A stretch of 9,148 nt of DNA from UBA5760 sp964649385. GTDB taxonomy: Bacteria > Chloroflexota > Dehalococcoidia > Dehalococcoidales > UBA5760. Positions within the stretch are counted from its first letter, which is position 1, and each line of letters begins with the position of its first letter. The stretch lies in assembly GCA_964649385.1 (NCBI GenBank), contig CAZYRA010000044.1:1-9148 (forward strand). The letters are read 5' to 3'. The notes beneath the pieces were generated by a model, which worked only from the letters and a program-made list of their open reading frames with translations, had not been told where the DNA came from and did no database searches. Made by a program: the position numbers and the translations under genes. This document shows, one piece after another, positions 1 to 5,541 of this stretch.

Positions 1-622
1 CAACAGTAGTCCTGGGCACCAGGCTATGTTCCGCCGAAGCGACTGTTATGCTCTTCGCCTCCAGCGCCGTCCTGACCGCCTCAAGCTCCTCAGGGCTGGT
101 ATAAACCTCCACACAGCTACTCTCTGTATTGACATCATCAGCACCGGCATCAATAGCCTCAAGAGCCAGTTCATCAACATCCAGGTTATCTGCGTTTACG
201 GTAATAAGACCCTTCAGGTCAAAAATCCAGGCAACACAACCACTCTCCCCAAGACTGCCGCCACCGCGCGTGAACACATTACGAACATTCTGCAGCGTTC
301 GATTGCGGTTATCCGTCAGCGCCTGCACCAGGATAGCGGCACCACCCGGACCGTAGCCCTCCAAGAGCATCTCTATCAGGGCCGCTCCCTCTATAGCCCC
401 ACTGCCCCGCTTAATCGCCCGCTCAATATTATCCAGGGGCATACTGCTGTCACGAGCCTTCTGCACAGCCAAGCGCAGCCGGAAATTCGTCTCCGGGTTG
501 CTACCCCCCTCTCTCACGGCTACGATAATCTCGCGTGTCAATTTGGTAAAAAGCTTACCCCGCTTGGCATCAGTCACCCCCTTCTGATGCTTAATTGAAG
601 CCCACTTGGAATGACCCGACAT
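1..622 (-). CDS. yebC: YebC/PmpR-family DNA-binding regulator or translation factor, 3' end cut by window
   Basis: The minus-strand frame opens with MSGHSKWASIKHQKG, the family's hallmark start, and continues through KLFTKLTREIIVAVREGG, NFRLRLAVQKAR and LEGYGPGGAAILVQ. Family members are about 240-250 residues. The window holds 207 codons, so the C-terminal end lies beyond base 1. YebC/PmpR proteins are cytoplasmic; they were first described as transcriptional regulators, and some members are now linked to relieving ribosome stalling at proline-rich stretches. The sequence cannot say which role applies here. The ATG is preceded by AGGAGG with an 8-nt spacer. The gene lies downstream of the membrane-protein gene on the same strand, 105 bp away, and that gap carries a good promoter. 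In many bacteria yebC precedes ruvC/ruvA/ruvB, but the neighbour is outside the window. Identity is very secure. Confidence 0.95.
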   Translation of the reverse strand, partial: MSGHSKWASIKHQKGVTDAKRGKLFTKLTREIIVAVREGGSNPETNFRLRLAVQKARDSSMPLDNIERAIKRGSGAIEGAALIEMLLEGYGPGGAAILVQALTDNRNRTLQNVRNVFTRGGGSLGESGCVAWIFDLKGLITVNADNLDVDELALEAIDAGADDVNTESSCVEVYTSPEELEAVRTALEAKSITVASAEHSLVPRTTV

Positions 623-659
623 TTTCACCACCTCCTGGCAGCTCATCAAAACCTACCTA

Positions 660-688
660 ATTCTATCACTGACCTCAGACAGGGTCAA
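660..688 (-). promoter_or_regulatory. Predicted sigma70 promoter of yebC
   Basis: On the minus strand, TTGACC (688 to 683) is followed by a 17-bp spacer and TAGAAT (665 to 660). Each hexamer matches the consensus at five of six positions. Transcription would start near 653, giving a leader of about 30 nt that contains the AGGAGG site. An imperfect TGACC/GGTCA hairpin (670-687) overlaps the -35 end. This suggests yebC can be transcribed independently of acpS and the membrane protein. Confidence 0.6.
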
Positions 689-727
689 AGAGTCCTATCT
701 ATGACTAGACCGCCCCTTCCTCTCCCC

Positions 728-1666
728 TTATCCCAGATCAAGCTGGTCCCGATACTCCGAAGGCTGGCGCCGCCGATAGACAACGGAAACAATAAGCAAC
801 GTCGCTCCCACTGCCATCACAACAATACCATACACCTCAAGCAAGGCTAACGAGTCAGTAAGAAACTGCGGCAGCCAGTCCTGGAACTGTACCGGCAGGC
901 TAAGCTGCACCATCAATAGCCCGACAAGTCGCTTAATGACAAAGGTGCTCACATAGGCAGAGATTCCACAAATCAAGCAGGGTATCCCCAGCCAAAGGAT
1001 AGCCCCCTTCACCCGCCGATTGAGAAGGATAATCCCCACTACCAGGGCAGCAGTAGCACCAATCAGGATGCCATAGGCTATCTGTAGATAGCCAATATAC
1101 CGTCTCGCCTGCTCAAGGAGCGGCATTACCTCCGGAGTTATCGTATTTATCATACCTTCATTAATCTCAAGGGTCGCCGGCATCTGCCGGGATATATCGT
1201 CATAGAATTCGTCAAAAAGGCTCTCCAATTCGGCGGGTGATAGCATATCAAGCCCTAACGGCGGTGATTCGGCAAAGGACTGCCACAAGGTATCCCGCAA
1301 GATTACCTTCGCCGGCTCCAGGTCAATTACCGCCAGCAGTTCCTCGCTCCTCCCCAGAAGATAGTCATAGCCGGCATAGACCGCCACCCCAGCCTGCTCC
1401 CTTATCCAGGGTTCAAGGTCAGTAACAACATCATCGAGAAGCTCTTCGATAAACTGCGGGGAAACTATGGATGTCACCTCGGGGGGAACCTGCTCTCGAA
1501 GCAGTTCTCTTAACAGCGAGGTCACATCCAGCCGATCCAGACTGGAGACAACGAAATCAGGGTTGAGGACGGTACGATTTACCACAAAAGCCAGACCAAA
1601 ACCAGACAGAGACAGGAAAAGGAGGAAGCTCAAGAAGCCTATAAGTGCCTTTTTAGCCAAACTCAT
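728..1666 (-). CDS. Four-helix membrane protein of unknown function
   Basis: I do not recognise the family of this 312-residue protein. It starts with a basic tip (MSLAKK) and a hydrophobic helix (about 7-29), which could be a membrane anchor or an uncleaved signal. A largely acidic, helix-prone region (about 30-190) follows, then helices at about 192-215, 221-243 and 274-297 and a basic tail beginning YRRRQ. Positive charges at NRRVK (216-220) and RRR (298-300) predict an inside N-terminus, an external domain of about 160 residues, and an inside C-terminus. The ATG has a GAGGAGAT ribosome site a few bases upstream. It sits 53 bp after acpS on the same strand, with no clear promoter of its own, so it is probably co-transcribed with acpS. 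No catalytic motif is visible. A role in the envelope is only a guess from its topology. Confidence 0.8.
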   Translation of the reverse strand: MSLAKKALIGFLSFLLFLSLSGFGLAFVVNRTVLNPDFVVSSLDRLDVTSLLRELLREQVPPEVTSIVSPQFIEELLDDVVTDLEPWIREQAGVAVYAGYDYLLGRSEELLAVIDLEPAKVILRDTLWQSFAESPPLGLDMLSPAELESLFDEFYDDISRQMPATLEINEGMINTITPEVMPLLEQARRYIGYLQIAYGILIGATAALVVGIILLNRRVKGAILWLGIPCLICGISAYVSTFVIKRLVGLLMVQLSLPVQFQDWLPQFLTDSLALLEVYGIVVMAVGATLLIVSVVYRRRQPSEYRDQLDLG

Positions 1667-1719
1667 CGCTATCTCCTCATCACAACTGGCGAGCTAAACT
1701 TCTTTTCAGGACAGGGCCG

Positions 1720-2082
1720 TTATCTCGCCTGGGCAACGGCAAAGGCAACCGCATACTCCCGACAATGAGAGAGGCTGAGGGCAAAACCACCCAGACCCAG
1801 ACTATCAGCCTGTTTTCGTATTTCACCGTAAAGTTGAACCAAAGGTTTGCCTAACGGGTCGGATAGTATTTCAATCTCCTTAAAGGCACCGCCATGAAAC
1901 CCGCCCAGTGCTTTTATCACTGCTTCCTTAGCAGCAAAACGCGCCGCCAGAGATGAGGACCGCTTACGGTAAAACTCAAGCTCAGCATCGGTATAGACAC
2001 GACGGAGAAACGATTCCCCCCCACGGGCTATGGCACCTTCGATACGAGCTATTTCGACGATATCGACACCAATATACTGCAT
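1720..2082 (-). CDS. acpS: Holo-[acyl-carrier-protein] synthase
   Basis: This 120-residue protein has the family's normal length. AcpS moves the 4'-phosphopantetheine arm from coenzyme A to a serine of apo-acyl carrier protein, making it competent for fatty-acid synthesis in the cytoplasm. Visible motifs are GVDIVEI (5-11), with the metal-binding Asp7, RFAAKEAVIKA (48-58), with the metal-binding Glu53, and SLSH (103-106) near the C-terminus. All are expected in AcpS-type phosphopantetheinyl transferases. The ATG is chosen because the conserved GVDIVEI begins four residues after it; upstream there is only a weak GGAAT-like ribosome site. It is the first gene of the minus-strand row and is divergent from the flavoprotein gene, with 168 bp between the two starts and its own promoter in that gap. 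Confidence 0.95.
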   Translation of the reverse strand: MQYIGVDIVEIARIEGAIARGGESFLRRVYTDAELEFYRKRSSSLAARFAAKEAVIKALGGFHGGAFKEIEILSDPLGKPLVQLYGEIRKQADSLGLGGFALSLSHCREYAVAFAVAQAR

Positions 2083-2126
2083 TAGCTATTCCAAACCAGA
2101 ATATATACTATTTGGCAATTATCACG

Positions 2127-2155
2127 ATTATAGCCTCTTTTTCGTCACTGCTCAA
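2127..2155 (-). promoter_or_regulatory. Predicted sigma70 promoter of acpS
   Basis: On the minus strand, TTGAGC (2155 to 2150), a 17-bp spacer and a perfect TATAAT (2132 to 2127) form a good housekeeping promoter. The predicted start is near 2120, about 38 nt before the acpS ATG. It probably drives acpS and the membrane-protein gene together. Confidence 0.65.
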
Positions 2156-2162
2156 CCTCGAC

Positions 2163-2192
2163 TATACAATCCCAGCAAAAACGTTTTATAAT
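2163..2192 (+). promoter_or_regulatory. Candidate promoter of the flavoprotein gene
   Basis: A perfect TATAAT lies at 2187-2192. The best -35 is TATACA (2163-2168, four of six matches) with an 18-bp spacer. The predicted start is near 2199, so the palindrome at 2200-2212 would begin the transcript. The -35 is weak, which would fit an activated or repressed promoter, but that is inference. Confidence 0.4.
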
Positions 2193-2199
2193 CTTAACG

Positions 2200-2212
2200 G
2201 GATTATTAATCC
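2200..2212. promoter_or_regulatory. Perfect 13-bp palindrome, possible operator
   Basis: GGATTATTAATCC reads as two 6-bp arms, GGATTA and TAATCC, around a single central base. It lies 7 bp after the TATAAT of the candidate flavoprotein promoter and about 38 bp before the GTG start. This is a typical place for a repressor to block transcription. No regulator family is assigned. Confidence 0.4.
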
Positions 2213-2235
2213 TAATAAGAAAGGCTAAGTATTAG

Positions 2236-2244
2236 AAAAGGAGG
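2236..2244 (+). promoter_or_regulatory. Ribosome binding site fixing a GTG start
   Basis: AAAAGGAGG is followed by six bases and then GTG at 2251. This strong site supports GTG as the start. The next residues give the dinucleotide-binding strand (ADVVIIGGSAAG) expected at the N-terminus of the family. Confidence 0.75.
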
Positions 2245-2250
2245 CAACAA

Positions 2251-3603
2251 GTGACCGAGGCTGATGTAGTAATCATTGGAGGTAGCGCCGCAGGACCAAC
2301 GGCAGGAATAAGCTGCCGGAGGCGCTATCCAGAGAAGAAAGTTACCCTGGTTCGTAAGGAGGAAAAGGTACTGGTTCCCTGCGGAATACCGTATATCGTC
2401 GGAACCGTGGGCTCTCCCGAAAAGAATCTAATCCCGGATACACTACTTAGTAATAATGACATCGAGCTGGTTAAGGGTGAAGTGGTAGCAATAGACCGGG
2501 AGAAAAAGCTTGTTTCTACAGACGGTGGAGATGTGATCAGCTACGATAAACTTGTTCTAGCTACCGGCTCCCTACCACTGGAGTTGCCAATTCCCGGACT
2601 GGATAAGGAGAACGTCTTTTTTGTCAAAAAGGATGTTGATTATCTTCAAGGTATGATGGATACAATGGAAAGCGTTAAGGACGTTGTAATCATCGGCGGC
2701 GGCTTTATCGGTGTCGAGTTTGCCGACGAGTGCCGGAAACACCGCCACTATGAAGACTGCAGTGTAACCATAGTAGAGCTATTGCCTTTTTGTCTGGAAC
2801 TCGCTCTTGATGAGGAGTTCTGCCAGGAGGCTGAGGCTGTCCTCACTGAAAACGGCGTTAAAGTCCTAAAAAATAAAAAGGTTGAAGCCGTACTCGGCAA
2901 TAATAAGGTTAGTGGCGTCAAGCTTGCCAGCGGCGAAGAGCTCAAGGCTGATGTAGTGATTGTTGGCGTCGGGGCACGACCTAATACCGAACTGGCTAGC
3001 AAGGCCGGGCTGGAGTTAGGACCGACAAAGGCAATCAAGGTTGACCGGTATATGCGTACACTCACAGACGACAGTGTATTTGCCTGCGGCGACTGCGCCG
3101 AAAAGACCTCTTTCTTCAGTGGCAAACTGAGCCGCCTCATGCTGGCATCAATCGCCACTGCCGAGGCACGAATAGTAGGATCCAACCTCTACGGCACCTG
3201 CTACCGTAACTGCGGAGCGGTCGGTGTCTTCTCGACCAAGATTGGTGAGCGGGCATTTGGCTGTGCTGGCTTGAGTGAATCAGCAGCAATAAAAGATGGG
3301 CTTAATATAGTAACCGCTAAGGTGGCAGGGCCAGACAGGCATCCCAGCAGTATGCCAGGAGCAACGGATGTAAAATTGAAGCTGGTATTCTGCAAGGAGA
3401 AAGGCTTACTTGTTGGCGGTGGAGCTTCCGGCGGTAGCAGTATCGGCGAGTTAATGAATGTGGTTGGTGCCTGTATCCAGCACTCAGTTACCGCCTACGA
3501 TATTGCCCTGTTCCAAATGGGTACTCACCCCGCCTTAACAGCATCTCCAATTCCATACCATCTGGTTAATGCGGCAGAGCTTGCTATCAAAGCAATGCGG
3601 TAA
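2251..3603 (+). CDS. FAD-dependent pyridine nucleotide-disulfide oxidoreductase (CoA-disulfide reductase / NADH oxidase-like)
   Basis: This 450-residue protein has the family's usual layout. The FAD-binding VVIIGGSAAG (6-15) comes first, then the redox-active single cysteine in VPCGIPY (Cys44). LATGSLP (103-109) follows, then the NAD(P)H-binding VVIIGGGFIGVEFADE (145-160), the second flavin motif FACGDCAE (277-284), and a C-terminal dimerisation domain. A single catalytic Cys in PCGIPY is typical of CoA-disulfide reductases, NADH oxidases/peroxidases and persulfide reductases. No rhodanese domain is fused. The protein would use reduced pyridine nucleotide to reduce a disulfide, persulfide, oxygen or a partner protein in the cytoplasm; the substrate cannot be read from sequence. 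It has 13 cysteines, several in the dimerisation half (C317, C321, C338, C381, C408), which is more than I would expect. Its position upstream of rubrerythrin and catalase suggests a redox-defence job. Confidence 0.85.
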   Translation: MTEADVVIIGGSAAGPTAGISCRRRYPEKKVTLVRKEEKVLVPCGIPYIVGTVGSPEKNLIPDTLLSNNDIELVKGEVVAIDREKKLVSTDGGDVISYDKLVLATGSLPLELPIPGLDKENVFFVKKDVDYLQGMMDTMESVKDVVIIGGGFIGVEFADECRKHRHYEDCSVTIVELLPFCLELALDEEFCQEAEAVLTENGVKVLKNKKVEAVLGNNKVSGVKLASGEELKADVVIVGVGARPNTELASKAGLELGPTKAIKVDRYMRTLTDDSVFACGDCAEKTSFFSGKLSRLMLASIATAEARIVGSNLYGTCYRNCGAVGVFSTKIGERAFGCAGLSESAAIKDGLNIVTAKVAGPDRHPSSMPGATDVKLKLVFCKEKGLLVGGGASGGSSIGELMNVVGACIQHSVTAYDIALFQMGTHPALTASPIPYHLVNAAELAIKAMR

Positions 3604-3665
3604 CTTGTAGGTTCCATATAAAACAATGCTATTGCAGGAACATTAGAATACGTTCATAAGATAGG

Positions 3666-4334
3666 ATGGGTGTGGGATTTAGAAGTGATGAGGCTTCTCC
3701 CTTTGATTCCCTGGCTTCAGTCTACGATAGCTGGTTTGAGCAGAAGGGCAAAATTACCTTTGCCATCGAAGTAGAGGCATTTAAGGTAATTTTGCCCTCT
3801 TTGCCAAACCCCTGGCTTGAAATAGGGGTGGGTAGTGGCCGCTTTGCCCAGGCCTTAGGGATAGAGACCGGCGTTGACCCTTCTATTGAAATGCTACAGA
3901 TAGCTGGGGGGCGTGGTGTTAGTGTATTTGCTGGCAGAGGGGAGCAACAGATTTTTGATTCGGCGTCTTATGGGGCAGTCTTTCTCATAGTAACACTCTG
4001 CTTTGTAGACTCGGCATTGGATGTTCTAAAGGAAACTTACCGCATTTTGGCACATGGTGGTAAGGCAGTTCTTGGCTTGGTCCTAAAGGAAAGTCCGTGG
4101 GGAAGTTTTTATCAACAAAAGAAGAGGCAAGGACATCCCTTTTATGAACATGCCACCTTTCACAGCTATAATGATGTGGTAAAGATGTTAAACAAAGTAG
4201 ACTTTTCAATTGAGACTGTAATCTCTACACTCTTCCAGGAACCGGGCAAGGTCACCCATTTGGAAGCACCACGAAGGGGCTTCTATCCCGATGCCGGTTT
4301 TACTGTAATCGTAGCTAAAAAGGATATTGAATAG
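3666..4334 (+). CDS. Class I SAM-dependent methyltransferase
   Basis: This 222-residue protein has a Methyltransf_11-like fold. SAM-binding motif I is WLEIGVGSGRFAQAL (50-64), followed by the acidic GVDPSIEML (69-77). A motif IV-like strand, YGAVFLIVTLCFV (102-114), and the post-motif DVLKETYRILAHGGKAVLGLV (119-139) follow. The N-terminal FDSLASVYDSWFEQKGK resembles many small-molecule methyltransferases. The substrate is not predictable. The start is uncertain: the ATG at 3666 directly abuts GATAGG, which is too close for a normal ribosome site. An in-frame GTG at 3672 would have AGG at better spacing and shorten the protein by two residues. The gene begins 62 bp after the flavoprotein gene, with no convincing promoter between them, and is tightly followed by the Cys-rich gene, so the two are probably co-translated. 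Confidence 0.85.
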   Translation: MGVGFRSDEASPFDSLASVYDSWFEQKGKITFAIEVEAFKVILPSLPNPWLEIGVGSGRFAQALGIETGVDPSIEMLQIAGGRGVSVFAGRGEQQIFDSASYGAVFLIVTLCFVDSALDVLKETYRILAHGGKAVLGLVLKESPWGSFYQQKKRQGHPFYEHATFHSYNDVVKMLNKVDFSIETVISTLFQEPGKVTHLEAPRRGFYPDAGFTVIVAKKDIE

Positions 4335-4345
4335 GGAGAAGAGAA

Positions 4346-4708
4346 ATGACAAGAGTAGAGTGTGACCCCGGCATCTGTGGCAATTCATGTATCATAGATG
4401 TTACCAGGGTTAGCAACCCCGATGTTGTTAAGGCTGATAAACGCAAGGTCAGGCTTAAGATTAAAAGTGACTGTAAAAGAGTCGCTGGAATGACCAATGA
4501 ATTAACCGAAATAGACGAGGGAGAGGTAGATGAATGGGCCCCCATCAGGCCAAAGGGAGAATCTAAGATTTGCCAGTACGCTCGTCATCATCGCCTCTGT
4601 GCTGCTTGCCCGGTTCCTAGTGCTATCCTGAAAGCAGTAGAGGTGGAAGCCGGGCTGGCAATACCTCGAGATGCTCACATTAAGTTCGTAAGTACGGAGC
4701 GTCACTGA
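4346..4708 (+). CDS. Small cysteine-rich protein, DUF6951-like
   Basis: This 120-residue protein begins 11 bp after the methyltransferase stop, with GGGAGAAGAG as its ribosome site. It has seven cysteines: C6, C11 and C15 (ECDPGICGNSC), C43 (SDCKRV), C76 (ICQYA), and C85 and C88 (CAAC). The end of the last motif runs into PVPSAILKAVEVEAGLAIPRD. The N-terminal GICG, the central KIKSDCKRV and the C-terminal CPVPSAILKAVEVEAGLA resemble proteins I recall as DUF6951, found in anaerobic bacteria and methanogens. That assignment is from memory and needs a profile search. No function is known to me. The cysteine spacing would suit metal or iron-sulfur binding, but this is inference. There is no signal peptide or membrane helix. 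The tight coupling to the methyltransferase suggests a shared task. Confidence 0.75.
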   Translation: MTRVECDPGICGNSCIIDVTRVSNPDVVKADKRKVRLKIKSDCKRVAGMTNELTEIDEGEVDEWAPIRPKGESKICQYARHHRLCAACPVPSAILKAVEVEAGLAIPRDAHIKFVSTERH

Positions 4709-4730
4709 AGTGCAACTCGATAGACATAAC

Positions 4731-4779
4731 GATAAGGAGACCTGCAATCAAGTAAGTATCTCCTGTTCGTCTCTTTATC
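4731..4779 (+). other. Intergenic inverted repeat with two competing pairings
   Basis: GATAAGGAGAC (4731-4741) can pair with GTCTCTTTATC (4769-4779) across all 11 positions with one G-T wobble, around a 27-nt loop. The GGAGA inside the first arm (4736-4740) can instead pair with TCTCC (4759-4763). The two forms exclude each other. It lies in the 135-bp gap between the Cys-rich gene and rubrerythrin, upstream of the candidate rubrerythrin -10. There is no T-run, so it is not a classic terminator. It may be a 3'-end structure of the upstream transcript or an operator. Confidence 0.35.
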
Positions 4780-4804
4780 ATACCGTAGTTGCATGCGTTC
4801 ACAG

Positions 4805-4810
4805 TATAAT
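4805..4810 (+). promoter_or_regulatory. Candidate -10 element of the rubrerythrin gene
   Basis: A perfect TATAAT stands 33 bp before the TTG start of rubrerythrin. No acceptable -35 hexamer is found at 16-18 bp spacing, and no extended -10 TG is present, so an activator may be needed or the match may be chance. Confidence 0.35.
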
Positions 4811-4828
4811 TACCCAAAATAGACTAAT

Positions 4829-4837
4829 AAGGAGGAA
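4829..4837 (+). promoter_or_regulatory. Ribosome binding site fixing a TTG start
   Basis: AAGGAGGAA ends just before ATACAAC and the TTG at 4844, giving near-ideal spacing of 8 nt from AAGGAGG. It makes the rare TTG the convincing start of rubrerythrin. The first residues, SKSIKGTQTEKNLLTAFAGE, match the expected family N-terminus. Confidence 0.75.
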
Positions 4838-4843
4838 TACAAC

Positions 4844-5422
4844 TTGAGTAAATCAATAAAAGGTACGCAGACAGAAAAGAACCTCTTGACGGCTTTTGCC
4901 GGAGAAGCACAGGCTAGAAACCGTTACACTTTTTTTGCCAGTGTCGCCCGCAAGGAAGGTTACGAGCAGATTGCCAGCGTTTTTACCGAGACTGCCGGTA
5001 ATGAAAAAGAACACGCCGAGATTTTCTTCAAATATCTTGAAGGCGGTGACGTAGAAATCACGGCTGCCTACCCGGCGGGCATTATTTCGGATACAAAAAC
5101 GAATCTGGAAGCCGCGGCGGACGGTGAAAAGCTGGAATGGAGTAAGATTTACGCTGACTTCGAAAAAACCGCTAGGGAAGAAGGTCTCGCAGATATAGCG
5201 ACTTCATTCAAGGAAATCGCCGAGGTGGAGGAATTCCACGAACGACGGTATCGGAAAATGGCGAAAAACATTGCTGACGGAGAGGTATTCAAAAAGAAAT
5301 CAGTTGCAAAGTGGCATTGCACCAACTGCGGCTATATACACGAAGGCACCGAAGCACCCAAGGAATGCCCCGCCTGTAAACATGCCCAAGCCTACTATGA
5401 ACTCCTAGCGGAGAATTATTAA
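4844..5422 (+). CDS. rbr: Rubrerythrin
   Basis: This 192-residue protein is full length. The N-terminal four-helix di-iron domain shows EAQARNRY (Glu21), NEKEHAE (Glu54 and His57 as an ExxH pair) and VEEFHERRY (Glu129 and His132 as the second ExxH pair). The C-terminal rubredoxin-like domain has CTNCGY (Cys159, Cys162) and CPAC (Cys175, Cys178) to hold one iron. Rubrerythrin is a cytoplasmic peroxidase of anaerobes and microaerophiles that reduces hydrogen peroxide to water, with electrons entering through its rubredoxin-like iron. All expected metal ligands appear to be present. The gene starts with TTG. It lies between the Cys-rich gene (135 bp upstream) and catalase (119 bp downstream). 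The upstream flavoprotein might feed electrons to it directly or through a rubredoxin, but no such partner is visible here. Confidence 0.95.
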   Translation: MSKSIKGTQTEKNLLTAFAGEAQARNRYTFFASVARKEGYEQIASVFTETAGNEKEHAEIFFKYLEGGDVEITAAYPAGIISDTKTNLEAAADGEKLEWSKIYADFEKTAREEGLADIATSFKEIAEVEEFHERRYRKMAKNIADGEVFKKKSVAKWHCTNCGYIHEGTEAPKECPACKHAQAYYELLAENY

Positions 5423-5429
5423 TAATATC

Positions 5430-5458
5430 TTGACTTAGCACGGTGGGCGCGATATAAT
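5430..5458 (+). promoter_or_regulatory. Strong sigma70 promoter of the catalase gene
   Basis: TTGACT (5430-5435), a 17-bp spacer and a perfect TATAAT (5453-5458) make one of the two best promoters in the window. The -35 begins 8 bases after the last base of the rubrerythrin stop codon. The predicted start is near 5465, leaving a leader of about 77 nt before the ATG. No terminator separates it from rubrerythrin, so read-through can add to catalase expression. Confidence 0.75.
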
Positions 5459-5541
5459 CCTTATCCTAGTCTATCATCCGCTAATTTAACGTTACTCCCT
5501 GTAATATAGATAATCAAAAAACAAATTGGGGGAGGTACAGA

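Noticed and set aside
26..598. A 190-residue plus-strand open frame.
   Set aside because: It is antisense to a clear yebC gene, has no ribosome site and does not resemble a protein family.
2748..3185. A 145-residue minus-strand frame within the flavoprotein gene.
   Set aside because: It is low-complexity, Ser/Leu-rich antisense of a well-supported gene, with no ribosome site.
3637..3655. A LexA-like GAAC...GTTC pair before the methyltransferase gene.
   Set aside because: The gap is 10 bp, while the Gram-positive LexA site needs 4 bp, so it is probably chance.
4801..4815. A PerR-like operator around TATAATTA before rubrerythrin.
   Set aside because: Only one half resembles the TTATAATnATTATAA consensus; the other arm is absent.
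4734..4816. A possible leader peptide starting at CTG after AAGGAG.
   Set aside because: CTG is a rare start, the spacing is too short, and the candidate rubrerythrin -10 lies within the frame.
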